64,000 nt of DNA, taken from NCBI GenBank assembly GCA_900317055.1, contig ONFF01000002.1, positions 150,224 through 214,223 of the forward strand, written 5' to 3'. Both the position numbers and the translations under genes were made by a program. Positions 1 to 7,697 of the stretch are shown here, in pieces. The stretch is from an uncultured Bacteroidales bacterium (GTDB lineage Bacteria; Bacteroidota; Bacteroidia; Bacteroidales; F082). Numbering within the stretch: the stretch's first letter is position 1; the number at the start of each line of letters is the position of its first letter. A model generated the notes under the pieces. The model saw only the letters and a list, made by a program, of their open reading frames with translations. It did not search any database and was not told the origin of the DNA.

Positions 1-920
1 GGTCGGCCAGGGTCAATGCCACGAGCCTCGCCCAAGGCGTTCACAAAGCTGAAGACCTTCAACAGCAGGTCGATCGACGCTTGGGGCGTTTCCAATTCGG
101 TCTCAATATAGATTACCGGCACATCGGCTGGCATACAGGCCAAAGTCTTGTCGGCCAGCTCCTTCTCCACAGGAGTCACCAGTGCGATGATGCACGAGTT
201 ATTCTTGTTCTTGGCAAACCAATGATGCCGTCCATGGCCGAAGTTGCGGTAATCGCTCAGCAAGGCCGACCCCAAAGCCGCCTCGGTCAGCTTCGACTCG
301 ATATCCCACGCTACAGGCTCGCCCAAGGCTCCGAAGAGGACGAGAAAGTTACTTGGTTTAAGGTTCAAGGGTTCAAGGTTCAAGAGTTTGAAACTTGAAA
401 CTTGAAACTTGAAACCAACCGCAGCTTTGCAAATCAAAGTGAAGGTGGCCACGAGCGAGTTGGTGGCCAGGAAGCCGTCCTTCTCGGTGGGGATGTCCTC
501 GCACCAGTGTTGCACCTTGGAGTGCTGCTGGAGAAATTCCTCGGTGGGGTTGCCTTTGCGGAGCGTAAGGCTCATCATGCCCGCCTCGTTATATTTCACA
601 CCATATTTAATGGCGTTCAGAATGTCTTTATTTTTTCCACTGGCACTCAAAAACAGTAGTTTGCTGCCACGTATAATTTCCCTTCCTGAATACATCAACT
701 GCAAGGGAGTCATCGCCACAGCCACAACGCCGTTGCGCTGCCGCGACAGCATGGCCGCATAGTGGCAGGCACTGAGCGAGCCACCCGAACCAATGCACAC
801 CAGCGGGGTTTGCTTGTTCTCGCCAAACAGGAACTTCGACAACGAGGATACATCCTGCTGCGCGGCCCACTGGATGGTGGTGGGGATTTGATGTAATTCG
901 CTATTGAATGGCTTACCCAT
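1..920 (-). CDS. SIS-domain protein, 3' end cut by window edge
   Basis: At least 306 codons are open from ATG 918-920 to the left edge. The product has a SIS (sugar isomerase) type fold: IGSGGSLSACHYAAM at about residues 43-57 resembles the first phosphosugar loop, and SASGKNKD at about 92-99 the second. Proteins of this fold bind or isomerise phosphosugars, but the exact substrate cannot be told. An odd stretch at residues 171-190 (plus 351-410) is encoded by the oligomeric repeat aacttgaaacttgaaac and reads in frame as FQVSSFKLLNLEP followed by LNLKPS. After it the SIS-like sequence resumes (NFLVLFGALGEPVAWDIE). The gene follows the 994-2475 gene after 73 bp of repeat. Fold is fairly sure; role unknown. 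Confidence 0.7.
   Translation of the reverse strand, partial: MGKPFNSELHQIPTTIQWAAQQDVSSLSKFLFGENKQTPLVCIGSGGSLSACHYAAMLSRQRNGVVAVAMTPLQLMYSGREIIRGSKLLFLSASGKNKDILNAIKYGVKYNEAGMMSLTLRKGNPTEEFLQQHSKVQHWCEDIPTEKDGFLATNSLVATFTLICKAAVGFKFQVSSFKLLNLEPLNLKPSNFLVLFGALGEPVAWDIESKLTEAALGSALLSDYRNFGHGRHHWFAKNKNNSCIIALVTPVEKELADKTLACMPADVPVIYIETELETPQASIDLLLKVFSFVNALGEARGIDPGR
351..410 (-). repeat. oligomeric repeat inserted in frame in SIS gene
   Basis: Units of ttgaaac and ttcaagg type (aacttgaaacttgaaac, ggttcaagggttcaagg) fill 60 bp without breaking the reading frame. Related units lie in the intergenic gap at 925-1005. Confidence 0.7.
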
Positions 921-1005
921 TTTTAGTTTTTAGTTTAGAGCTTAAAGTTTAGAGACAGTTGAAAGTTGAGAATTTTAAGTTTTAAGTTCAAAGTTAAGGC
1001 TCAAG
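921..1005. repeat. intergenic oligomeric repeat
   Basis: Low-complexity units of the tttagagttgagagt family (gtttagagacagttgaaag, ttttaagttttaagttc) fill the gap between two minus-strand genes. The last residues of the upstream protein (LNLEP) are encoded inside the same repeat sequence. Confidence 0.6.
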
Positions 1006-2475
1006 GTTTAGATATTTCTTTCGAACGAACTTCAAGACCTTGGAGGCTTCATGCCATTTGGGCTCTTTGGTGAAGTCGGGGTTGCGGAAGTATTTGTTGA
1101 ACGAGGAGCCTGAGATGGGGAACTCTTCGTCATCGCTGTTTTCAACTATCGACAAAGCGGCGTACAACTTGTCACCGACGGGTCTGAGCTTCTTGAAGAG
1201 GTTCATCTCGGATGCCTCGCGCAGCAGATGCACATAGGCTTCCATTTTTATATTATCAAGACCGTCCTCCAACAGTTTCAACAGCTCCACCTGCGGTTCC
1301 CTCAGTGCGATATCAATCCTTGGCGAGAACCATTGGGCGAAGAGGCCGTTTAGGTCGGCAAGGGTCTTGCCTGTGGCCATGCAGGGCAACAAGCGTGCAT
1401 TGTAGGTTTCAATACGCTGAAGCACACGGCTGATGCGCTGCTGGATATCATCGGAATGGCGGGCGGTGTTATCGAAGCGGGTCTGCAAAGTGCCCTCAAG
1501 CTGACGGCACATGGCCTCCATCAACACGAAGAGGGTTTGAAGATGTTTCTCTTCGCCATCGCTCAAAATCACGTCCTTGCGCACGAGGAAGTCAACAATG
1601 CTGTCTTCGTCGAGCACCGGGAAATGTTGACCGACTTTGAGATTGACAAAGTTCAAAGCCTTGGAGAAAAGTTCGTTGTTTGCCCAGGGCTTCGCCTTGG
1701 CCGGTATCTGCTTAGGGGCGGGATTGATTTCGCCCTCCTCGAAGATGTTTTTTAATTGGTTAAGCAACTCGTGCTGCTCGCTCTCGGAAAGATCCAAATC
1801 GGAAAGCTCATCCTTGCCGACAAGGGTTTGAATGCGTTGCTTTAGGTAAAGGAGCTGACGGATAACCGAGGTGTTGCGTTTGGCGCTGCAATAATAAACG
1901 TAATCCTGTAGTTCGGCCTGGATGGATTCCTTCTTGGCCGCATTGTCAAGATATGCCCTAAGAGCCTTGCTACGCTTATCGGTTGATAGGTGCAACGGAA
2001 GCATGGCAAGGTTGCTGAGATTGGTTTTGAGCGAATCAAGAGCCATCTCCAACTCATCAATGGCCTGATGGTAAGGCTTGCGGGCGATACTATCGTAGGG
2101 ATGCTCCAGCTTGGCTTTGCCGTTGAGAGAGGCATTGCGGTCGCACAGCTTCTCCATGAGGATTTGCAGGCGGGTGGCACGTCCCTTGCCTATGGCCGTA
2201 TCGTGCTCCAACTGAAATTTAGGGTTGGACAGTTTCTCCTTCCAATTCTGGATTTTGCGCAACCATTCGTCGAATGGAAAACTAACGTAGAAACTGATAT
2301 CCAACCGCTCCTCCATGAGATGATACTGCGTAGTGACCCCCTCCGCTGCATTCTGGGCATACATCACAAAGAGGAGTATGTCGGTGTGGCGAAACAGGTC
2401 AGCAAGATTGGCTTGGGTCATCAGAAACTCAAGCACTTGCAGACGTGCAGTGATATGTTTTGTTTCTTCGTACAT
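994..2475 (-). CDS. unrecognised helical protein, 493 aa
   Basis: I do not recognise this family. The product is long, soluble-looking and mostly alpha-helical, with many Leu/Glu/Lys heptad-like stretches (for example around residues 150-240 and 330-370), no signal peptide and no membrane segment. A flexible Pro/Ala/Lys stretch (NPAPKQIPAKAKPW, about residues 256-269) divides it into two halves. It starts at ATG 2473-2475, facing away from the plus-strand M15 gene, and is followed after a 73 bp repeat by the SIS gene, so the two may be cotranscribed. The five C-terminal residues lie in repeat DNA. No function proposed. Confidence 0.65.
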   Translation of the reverse strand: MYEETKHITARLQVLEFLMTQANLADLFRHTDILLFVMYAQNAAEGVTTQYHLMEERLDISFYVSFPFDEWLRKIQNWKEKLSNPKFQLEHDTAIGKGRATRLQILMEKLCDRNASLNGKAKLEHPYDSIARKPYHQAIDELEMALDSLKTNLSNLAMLPLHLSTDKRSKALRAYLDNAAKKESIQAELQDYVYYCSAKRNTSVIRQLLYLKQRIQTLVGKDELSDLDLSESEQHELLNQLKNIFEEGEINPAPKQIPAKAKPWANNELFSKALNFVNLKVGQHFPVLDEDSIVDFLVRKDVILSDGEEKHLQTLFVLMEAMCRQLEGTLQTRFDNTARHSDDIQQRISRVLQRIETYNARLLPCMATGKTLADLNGLFAQWFSPRIDIALREPQVELLKLLEDGLDNIKMEAYVHLLREASEMNLFKKLRPVGDKLYAALSIVENSDDEEFPISGSSFNKYFRNPDFTKEPKWHEASKVLKFVRKKYLNLEP

Positions 2476-2759
2476 AACTATGAGTACAACAATTCCCGAG
2501 CTCTTTAGGTGATTGTTTTAGTGATTGTTTGTGCAAGATGGCTGTCTTAAAGTGATTACGAATCTCTTGTTTTTTTACTTGCTGTATATCAATAGGTTAA
2601 AAATACCATCCAAGATGATTAAAGAAGATTTTTAAGAGGGTTGGTCTTGCTCTACTATTGCAAATCGAAAACGGACGGGAAGTGCATCCCGGGTAAGTCA
2701 CAAGCCTTCCGCTTTCACGAGTAAACAACAAATTGTTTCACCTTTTAATAAGTACGCTT

Positions 2760-3278
2760 ATGAAAGACAACACACTGCTTTCGCCGCACTTTGCGCTTCG
2801 AGAGTTCATCAAGAGCGCAACGGCCATGAAGCATGGCATCGACAACCGGCCTACGCCTGAGGTGGTCGCGAACCTGAAGCGTCTCTGCATCAACACCCTC
2901 GAACCGCTACACGAGAAACTGGGGCTGCCCATCGTCATCACCAGCGGCTACCGCACCAAGGCCTTGAACAACATCATCGTACATGCGAGCCGTAAGAGCC
3001 AGCACATGACAGGACAGGCTGCAGACTTCTATGTTGCTTCAACTCCTTCGACAGGTTCGGGGACTGGCTCGACAACCAGTCATCGCGAACTGCTCATCAG
3101 GGCGTTTCGCCTAATTATCACTGAACCGGAGATTGACTTCGACCAGCTGATCATCTATCCCTCATTCATCCATGTGAGCTATGTCTCTAAGGATACCAAC
3201 CACCACAAAATCATGACTGCCCAAGGCGACGGCAAATACTGCCGCCTGACACGCGAGGACGCACTTATGCTCAATTAA
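2760..3278 (+). CDS. M15-family peptidase (D-Ala-D-Ala carboxypeptidase type)
   Basis: A 172-residue protein of the M15_3 peptidase type, expected to cut peptide cross-bridges in peptidoglycan. The zinc-site pattern is visible: SGYRTKALN (62-70), SQHMTGQAADF (80-90; His82 and Asp89) and FIHVSYV (136-142; His138). ATG at 2760 was chosen over an upstream TTG at 2733 because the family begins close to LSPHFALREF. Residues 94-108 (STPSTGSGTGSTTSHR region) are low-complexity and encoded by cttcgacaggttcggggac, a widespread small repeat, and look like an in-frame insertion between the zinc motif and the following helix. It opens a plus-strand module with a smalltalk peptide and an amidase-like protein, where a canonical amidase would be expected. 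No signal peptide is visible. Confidence 0.82.
   Translation: MKDNTLLSPHFALREFIKSATAMKHGIDNRPTPEVVANLKRLCINTLEPLHEKLGLPIVITSGYRTKALNNIIVHASRKSQHMTGQAADFYVASTPSTGSGTGSTTSHRELLIRAFRLIITEPEIDFDQLIIYPSFIHVSYVSKDTNHHKIMTAQGDGKYCRLTREDALMLN
3038..3087 (+). repeat. cgacaggttc-type small repeat in frame in M15 gene
   Basis: The segment ccttcgacaggttcgggga plus ggctcgacaaccagtc resembles the inverted small repeat gtcgacaggctcaagg found at about 54107-54125 inside the PIG-L gene. The frame is kept. Confidence 0.55.
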
Positions 3279-3312
3279 TTATCAATTTTCAATTATCAAT
3301 TATCAATTCTTA
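3279..3312. repeat. tatcaatt tandem repeat
   Basis: Tandem copies of ttatcaattttcaatta fill the 39 bp between the M15 gene and the next gene. The same vocabulary (aattgataattgatag) recurs at 7395-7425 and 12965-13000. Confidence 0.6.
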
Positions 3313-3317
3313 AAACC

Positions 3318-3887
3318 ATGGCACAAATCAAACAAGTCGGCATTGGCCGCAAAACTTCCGGTACCATCGATGGTATCACCTATGTAACTCGCAACGGTAA
3401 AACCTACGCCCGTTCAACTCCTACCATGCCCAAGAAGGCTTACAAGACTCCTGCGTCTCTGAAACGTCAGGCTGTCTTCAAAATGATCCAAATGCACTTG
3501 AAGTATCATCTTCGCACCATTCGTCAAACTTTCACTCCCAAGGGTAACGGTAGCCCCTCAAACCGCTACTATGCCGTAAACTGCAAGGCCCTACGCTTGG
3601 CTCTCGATGCCCTGGCCGACCACTATTTGGATGGGGCGGAAGTAAGCCTCACCGACGTGGAGGCAGCCATCAGCGCCTATGCTGTAGAGAATCCTACCTC
3701 GATTTGCATTGCCAAGCTGAGTGGCTATGGCGAGGTTTACCTCACTGGTGAATGGCCTGCTACCATCACCCTGAATGCCCTTGGTGGCGACAGCACCATT
3801 ATCATCATCGTAGCTGAAAACGGCACCACGACTACCATCAATGCCGATGGCACTACTAAAGCAAGTACCCCTAACGACAAAGTATGA
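3318..3887 (+). CDS. uncharacterised 189-aa protein of the smalltalk module
   Basis: Not assigned to a named family with confidence. The N-terminal 75 residues are strongly basic (GKTYARSTPTMPKKAYKT, then LKRQAVFKMIQMHLKYHL), which would suit nucleic-acid or cell-wall binding. Residues 60-125 look helical. The C-terminal part (about 130-180) is beta-rich with Thr/Ile repeats (TIIIIVAENGTTTTINADG). It occupies the slot often held by an HU-like DNA-binding gene in comparable Bacteroidales modules, but shows no clear HU signature. It sits 39 bp after the M15 gene and 32 bp before the smalltalk gene, so the four genes look like one operon. Confidence 0.65.
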   Translation: MAQIKQVGIGRKTSGTIDGITYVTRNGKTYARSTPTMPKKAYKTPASLKRQAVFKMIQMHLKYHLRTIRQTFTPKGNGSPSNRYYAVNCKALRLALDALADHYLDGAEVSLTDVEAAISAYAVENPTSICIAKLSGYGEVYLTGEWPATITLNALGGDSTIIIIVAENGTTTTINADGTTKASTPNDKV

Positions 3888-3919
3888 CCTTAATAATTCA
3901 CAATTAAAACTACAAAGCG

Positions 3920-4111
3920 ATGAAAAAGCTCATCAAATTCTTCTCAACTCTATTCGGATCAAAGAACACCGATGCAACACCTGAAAATCCTGAACCTAAC
4001 GAGAGCCCTAGAAAAGCCCTCTGGAAGTTCATCATCCAAACTCTCATCAGCATCCTCACCGCAATTCTAACCGCTTTGGGTGCTTCATCCTGCGTACATC
4101 ATCTGATGTAA
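3920..4111 (+). CDS. smalltalk-type membrane peptide
   Basis: A 63-residue peptide. The C-terminal half (KALWKFIIQTLISILTAIL, then TALGASSC) is one hydrophobic segment with the W-K-x-I-I-Q start and Ser-Ser-Cys end typical of the short Bacteroidales proteins named smalltalk. Unlike the usual roughly 30-residue form it has an extra N-terminal part of about 30 residues rich in Pro, Glu and Asn. Its role is unknown; one membrane span beside wall hydrolases is reminiscent of a holin-like partner, which is only inference. Confidence 0.75.
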   Translation: MKKLIKFFSTLFGSKNTDATPENPEPNESPRKALWKFIIQTLISILTAILTALGASSCVHHLM

Positions 4112-4119
4112 ATTTTCTT

Positions 4120-4172
4120 AGTCACACAGATTTCACGGATTTCACAGATCTGTGTTATCTGTGTGACTTCTT
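4120..4172. repeat. solo palindrome of tcacacaga units
   Basis: A long imperfect inverted repeat: agtcacacagatttcacgg on the left mirrors atctgtgttatctgtgtgac on the right, with no ORF between. The units match in style the arms around the GxxExxY gene at 21450-21945, so this looks like an empty version of that element. Confidence 0.7.
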
Positions 4173-4193
4173 TAACCCATAACCTTTATAACA

Positions 4194-4544
4194 ATGAGAC
4201 AGATTAATTATATCATTATCGATGACAGCGGGCTGAAGAACCGTGTGCATCATTACAGCATCAACAGCAAGGGCTTCGTAGTTGAGAATACTGACATCCG
4301 CAAGTCAGTGAAGGTCATCGACCGGAAGGTGGATCCCGATGGATATAACACGAGTTCCATTGTGATACGCTGCAAAGCGTTAAAAGAGGCTAGTTGCAGA
4401 GAAGGTCTAAAAGACTTGCTTGTGGAACTTCGCCATCACTTCCCAGAGGCCTTGATACTCGGAGCCAAAGAAATTGGGAACTATTTTATTCGAGTCTCTG
4501 ACGAAATGAACCAACTGAGGCTTGAACTATCAGATATGCCGTAA
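4194..4544 (+). CDS. degenerate N-acetylmuramoyl-L-alanine amidase-like protein
   Basis: The 116-residue product follows the layout of the amidase_2 proteins that normally end smalltalk modules: INYIIIDDSG where active members have an I-x-H-C-S/T-A-T stretch, HHYSINSKGFVVEN where they have a Y-H-Y-x-I-x-x-x-G stretch, NTSSIVIRC for the N-x-x-S-I-G-I-C strand, and LLVELRHHFPEALILGAKE for the LL-x-x-L-x-x-x-F-P-x-A-x-I-x-G-H-R-D region. The first zinc His and the final GHRD/Cys region are replaced (IDDSG, GAKEIGNYF), so zinc hydrolysis looks impossible. I read it as a pseudoenzyme that could still bind wall peptides or regulate its M15 neighbour. It ends 8 bp before the convergent tviB-like gene. 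Confidence 0.6.
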   Translation: MRQINYIIIDDSGLKNRVHHYSINSKGFVVENTDIRKSVKVIDRKVDPDGYNTSSIVIRCKALKEASCREGLKDLLVELRHHFPEALILGAKEIGNYFIRVSDEMNQLRLELSDMP

Positions 4545-4552
4545 AGGTGTAA

Positions 4553-5821
4553 TTACAGACGTCCGTCAACAATACTCCTATCCAGCGTACACTTCACATC
4601 AAACACCACATGCTTATCCTTCAGCAGACCAAGGATATCCAAACCTTCAAACTTCTGATGCGCCACGGCAGCAATGCAGGCGTCAAACTTCTGCTTGGGC
4701 AACTCGTTCACAACCTTAATTCCGTACTCATGTTCTACAATGGCAGGATTGGCCCATGGGTCATAGACAGTGATGTTGAGGTTGTACTCCTTCAAGGCCT
4801 TGTAGATGTCAATAACCTTGGTGTTGCGCACATCGGGGCAGTTCTCCTTGAAGGTGAAACCGAGGATAAGGATATCTGATTCAAGCACTTGAATGCCTTT
4901 CTTCAACATTAACTTGATGGTCTCTGTGGCCACATACTCGCCCATGCCATCGTTCATTCTACGGCCAGCAAGGATGATTTCGGGATTGTAGCCATAACGC
5001 TTGGCGCACTGAGCCAAATAGTAAGGATCCACGCCAATGCAGTGGCCACCTACCAGTCCTGGACGGAAAGGCAGAAAGTTCCACTTGGTGCCAGCGGCTT
5101 CCAATACATCGAGGGTGTCGATGCCCATCTTGTTGAAGATCTTGCTCAACTCGTTCACAAAGGCGATGTTGATGTCGCGCTGCGAGTTTTCAATCACCTT
5201 GGCAGCCTCGGCTACCTTAATGGTCGGGGCAAGATGCGTGCCTGCAGTGATGACACTGCTATACACCTCATTGATGTATTTGCCAATCTCAGGTGTTGAG
5301 CCGGAGGTCACTTTCTTGATATGCTCCACGGTATGCTGCTTGTCGCCCGGGTTGATACGCTCGGGGCTGTAGCCTCCGTAGAAGTCGACGTTCATCTTCA
5401 AGCCGCTGACCTTCTCCACCACAGGGATGCATTCGTCTTCGGTTACACCAGGATAGACGGTGGATTCATACACCACCACATCACCCTTACCGATGACCTT
5501 GCCAACGGTAGTGCTGGCACCAACGAGGGGTGTAAGGTCGGGGTTGTTGTCGCTGTCCACGGGTGTGGGGACGGCCACCACATAGAAGTTGCAGTCCTTG
5601 ATGTCTTCCAACTTGGTGGTGCACTTGAAGCTGTGGTTCTTGATAGCATCCTGAAGCAAATCGTCAGCCACTTCGAGGGTGGCATCATGGCCAGCCATCA
5701 GGGCATCCACACGGGCTTGGCTCATGTCGAAGCCAATGGTGGGGTATTTGGTTGAGAACAGGCGTGCCAAGGGCAGGCCGACATAACCTAGGCCGATTAC
5801 ACAGATTTTGGTGTCTTTCAT
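4553..5821 (-). CDS. tviB: nucleotide-sugar dehydrogenase, TviB/WbpA type
   Basis: Oxidises a UDP-N-acetylhexosamine to the uronic acid with two NAD+. The 422 residues contain the NAD-binding GLGYVG loop (10-15), YSPERINPGD (151-160), AEAAKVIENSQRD (204-216) and the catalytic cysteine in GGHCIGVDPYYL (Cys261). The length and the FTFKENCPDVRNTKV region fit the UDP-GlcNAc/GalNAc 6-dehydrogenase branch rather than UDP-glucose dehydrogenase. With the TviC-like epimerase upstream it should make UDP-GalNAcA or a related acid. A close paralogue of equal length lies at 56477-57745. Exact substrate uncertain. Confidence 0.88.
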   Translation of the reverse strand: MKDTKICVIGLGYVGLPLARLFSTKYPTIGFDMSQARVDALMAGHDATLEVADDLLQDAIKNHSFKCTTKLEDIKDCNFYVVAVPTPVDSDNNPDLTPLVGASTTVGKVIGKGDVVVYESTVYPGVTEDECIPVVEKVSGLKMNVDFYGGYSPERINPGDKQHTVEHIKKVTSGSTPEIGKYINEVYSSVITAGTHLAPTIKVAEAAKVIENSQRDINIAFVNELSKIFNKMGIDTLDVLEAAGTKWNFLPFRPGLVGGHCIGVDPYYLAQCAKRYGYNPEIILAGRRMNDGMGEYVATETIKLMLKKGIQVLESDILILGFTFKENCPDVRNTKVIDIYKALKEYNLNITVYDPWANPAIVEHEYGIKVVNELPKQKFDACIAAVAHQKFEGLDILGLLKDKHVVFDVKCTLDRSIVDGRL

Positions 5822-5839
5822 TGTATCTATTGCTTAAAT

Positions 5840-6417
5840 TATTGTTTTTCTTTTTATTGCGAAAACTTGCTAAAATCATTATTTGTTTGCGAAAAAGTGC
5901 GAAAACTATATCGTTTTTTCACAAAAAAAGACAAAAGTTCGTAAACTCACAGCGAAAAGAAGTTCAAACCAAATCATCTCACATTACTGTTCAAAATGCG
6001 AACTGGGGTTATATATTCTTCATTAAAGTTAACGAGGATACCCAACTTATAACCTGTGATGCCAAGGTAATTACGGACTTGGGCTTTGTGGGCATCAGTC
6101 AACTCTGAAACAGCTTTCAACTCAACGATAATCTTGTCATAGCATACGAAATCGGCAATATAAGAAGCATCCATCTTCTCACCTCGATAATACAACTCGT
6201 AGCGCTTTTCGCGTTCAAAAGCAATCTTTTGAACTTTTAGCTCTTTTTCCAACGCCTCCTAATAGACCCGCTCCAACAATCCTATCCCCAAACGCTTATG
6301 AACCTCAAATATGGCACCTACAATCTTATGAGACTCATTAGGGTAGACAAGATAATCCATATAGAAACACTATTTTTTCGTAGCTTTTCGCCGTTTTCGT
6401 CTATTTTCGCAATCTCA
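5840..6417. mobile_element. gcgaaaa-palindrome element carrying a broken GxxExxY gene
   Basis: The tviC-tviB gap is filled by arms made of gcgaaaa units: attgcgaaaacttgc and gtttgcgaaaaagtgcgaaa on the left (5858-5910), and ttcgccgttttcgtctattttcgcaat in reverse orientation on the right (6385-6413). The ORF lies between the inverted arms. The right arm directly abuts the tviC stop codon. Boundaries are judged by eye. Confidence 0.6.
5974..6360 (-). pseudogene. GxxExxY protein gene with in-frame TAG
   Basis: From ATG 6358-6360 the frame reads MDYLVYPNESHKIVGAIFEV, then GIGLLERVY, a TAG at 6259-6261, then EALEKEL and a normal family body (YIADFVCYDKIIVELKAV) to 5974. The stop falls where intact copies have Q or E (VYQEAL, VYEEAL), so it is a point nonsense mutation right after the signature. 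The GxxExxY family has a PDDEXK-like core (IVELKAV) and no settled function. An internal ATG two codons... downstream of the stop (MEKELKV region) could still give a 92-residue fragment lacking the signature. Confidence 0.75.
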
Positions 6418-7389
6418 TCAAAGATTTGCTTTATACCATTCAATCGCCTCATTCAACCCACGGGCAAAATCATACTCAGGATCATAGCCCAACAATTTCT
6501 TCGCCTTGCTGATATCGGCATTACTATGTTTGATGTCGCCTGGGCGGTCGGGGCCAAAGTGCGGTTCGATGTTCTTGTCCAAGGCTTTGGTCAAGCTATA
6601 ATAAATGTCAATGAGGTACTCCCTGCCGCCATAAGCCACATTGAACACCTCACCATTGGCCTCATCAGGAGCCAGACAAGCCTTCAAATTGGCCTCAATC
6701 ACATTTTCGATATAGGTGAAGTCGCGACTCTGCTTGCCATCACCGTTAATAGTGGGTTGTTCATTGTTCAACAGCATCTTGATGAACTTGGGAATCACAG
6801 CGGCATAAGCACCATTCGGATCCTGTCGTCTTCCAAAAACATTGAAATATCTTAAACCTATGGTCTTCAAGCCATAGTGTCTGGTATATTGCTTAGCCCA
6901 TTCTTCGTCACAACGTTTGCTCACAGCATAGGGAGACAATAAATTCCCCTCCACACCCTCTTGCTTGGGTAGATGAGCCTCATCGCCATAGACGGATGAA
7001 CTGGAAGCATAGACAAAGGTCTTCACATGGTTTTGTCTGGCGGCCTCCAACATGTTTAATGTGCCTTGTATGTTATTCAAACTGTAAAACAGAGGCATTT
7101 CGATGCTCCTAGGTACACTTCCCCATGCAGCCTCGTTCATTACATAATCCACTCCTTCGCAGGCTTTCATGCAGGTGTCTAAGTCTTTGATGTCGCCCTT
7201 GATGAACTCGTAGTTCGGGTTGTCGAGGAAGATATCCACGTTGGACTGCTTGCCCGTGCTCAAGTCATCCAAGCAACGGACTTTATGGCCTAATTTAAGA
7301 ATGGCCTCGCAGAGGTTGGAGCCGATGAAGCCGGCACCGCCCGTGACGAGGAATAAAGTGTCTTGGGGAAATTTGAGGTTTGTGTACAT
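6418..7389 (-). CDS. tviC: UDP-N-acetylhexosamine(uronate) 4-epimerase, TviC/WbpP type
   Basis: An extended short-chain dehydrogenase of 323 residues. It has the Rossmann motif [10 protein letters not shown] (16-25), a Ser/Tyr/Lys triad around ASSSSVYG (128-135) and SPYAVSK (Tyr154, Lys158), and FNVFGRRQDPNGAYAAVIPK typical of the WbpP/TviC branch. It interconverts gluco and galacto forms of UDP-GlcNAc or UDP-GlcNAcA. It would work with the dehydrogenase downstream, from which it is separated by a repeat element holding a dead GxxExxY gene. Confidence 0.88.
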   Translation of the reverse strand: MYTNLKFPQDTLFLVTGGAGFIGSNLCEAILKLGHKVRCLDDLSTGKQSNVDIFLDNPNYEFIKGDIKDLDTCMKACEGVDYVMNEAAWGSVPRSIEMPLFYSLNNIQGTLNMLEAARQNHVKTFVYASSSSVYGDEAHLPKQEGVEGNLLSPYAVSKRCDEEWAKQYTRHYGLKTIGLRYFNVFGRRQDPNGAYAAVIPKFIKMLLNNEQPTINGDGKQSRDFTYIENVIEANLKACLAPDEANGEVFNVAYGGREYLIDIYYSLTKALDKNIEPHFGPDRPGDIKHSNADISKAKKLLGYDPEYDFARGLNEAIEWYKANL

Positions 7390-7600
7390 TAACGTTTAAT
7401 TGAGAATTGACAATTGATAATTGATAGTTTGGAGTTGAGGTTTTAGAGTTTAGAGGCAGTTGTGAGTGTAGAGTTGTTAGTTGAGAGTAAATCCTTTTTA
7501 CGGCTTCGCCTTGTCAGTCACAGATTGTGGTGGCAAGGGGGGCTAAATTAGTTATGAACGGGACTTCACAACTTCTGATTGAAGCCTTCAGTTCGTATTT
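7390..7600. repeat. intergenic repeats upstream of tviC
   Basis: This 308 bp gap holds gaattgacaattgataattg, then gtttagaggcagttgtgagt, then cggcttcgccttgtcagtca. The second and third units recur at 8690-8860, 13000-13040 and 15340-15395. No ORF was seen. Confidence 0.6.
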
Positions 7601-7605
7601 GGTTG

Positions 7606-7613
7606 CAAAGATA
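7606..7613 (-). promoter_or_regulatory. possible -7 box for tviC
   Basis: TATCTTTG on the minus strand fits the Bacteroides TAnnTTTG -7 consensus, about 215 bp before tviC. No TTG -33 box is present at the usual 19-21 bp spacing, so support is weak. Confidence 0.3.
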
Positions 7614-7697
7614 AGGGATTTTTGGTTTTAGAATTCTGATCCTTGAATGACACTTCCTAGGGCTGCGAAGGGTTTGTTTTTGCTCGCACTTGGGTGT

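Noticed and set aside
81-762. Open frames on the plus strand at the left end
   Set aside because: They run opposite to the clear SIS reading frame and have no protein-family features; they are shadows.
7606-7613. TATCTTTG box as a confident tviC promoter
   Set aside because: No -33 element at proper spacing and over 200 bp from the gene; listed only at low confidence.
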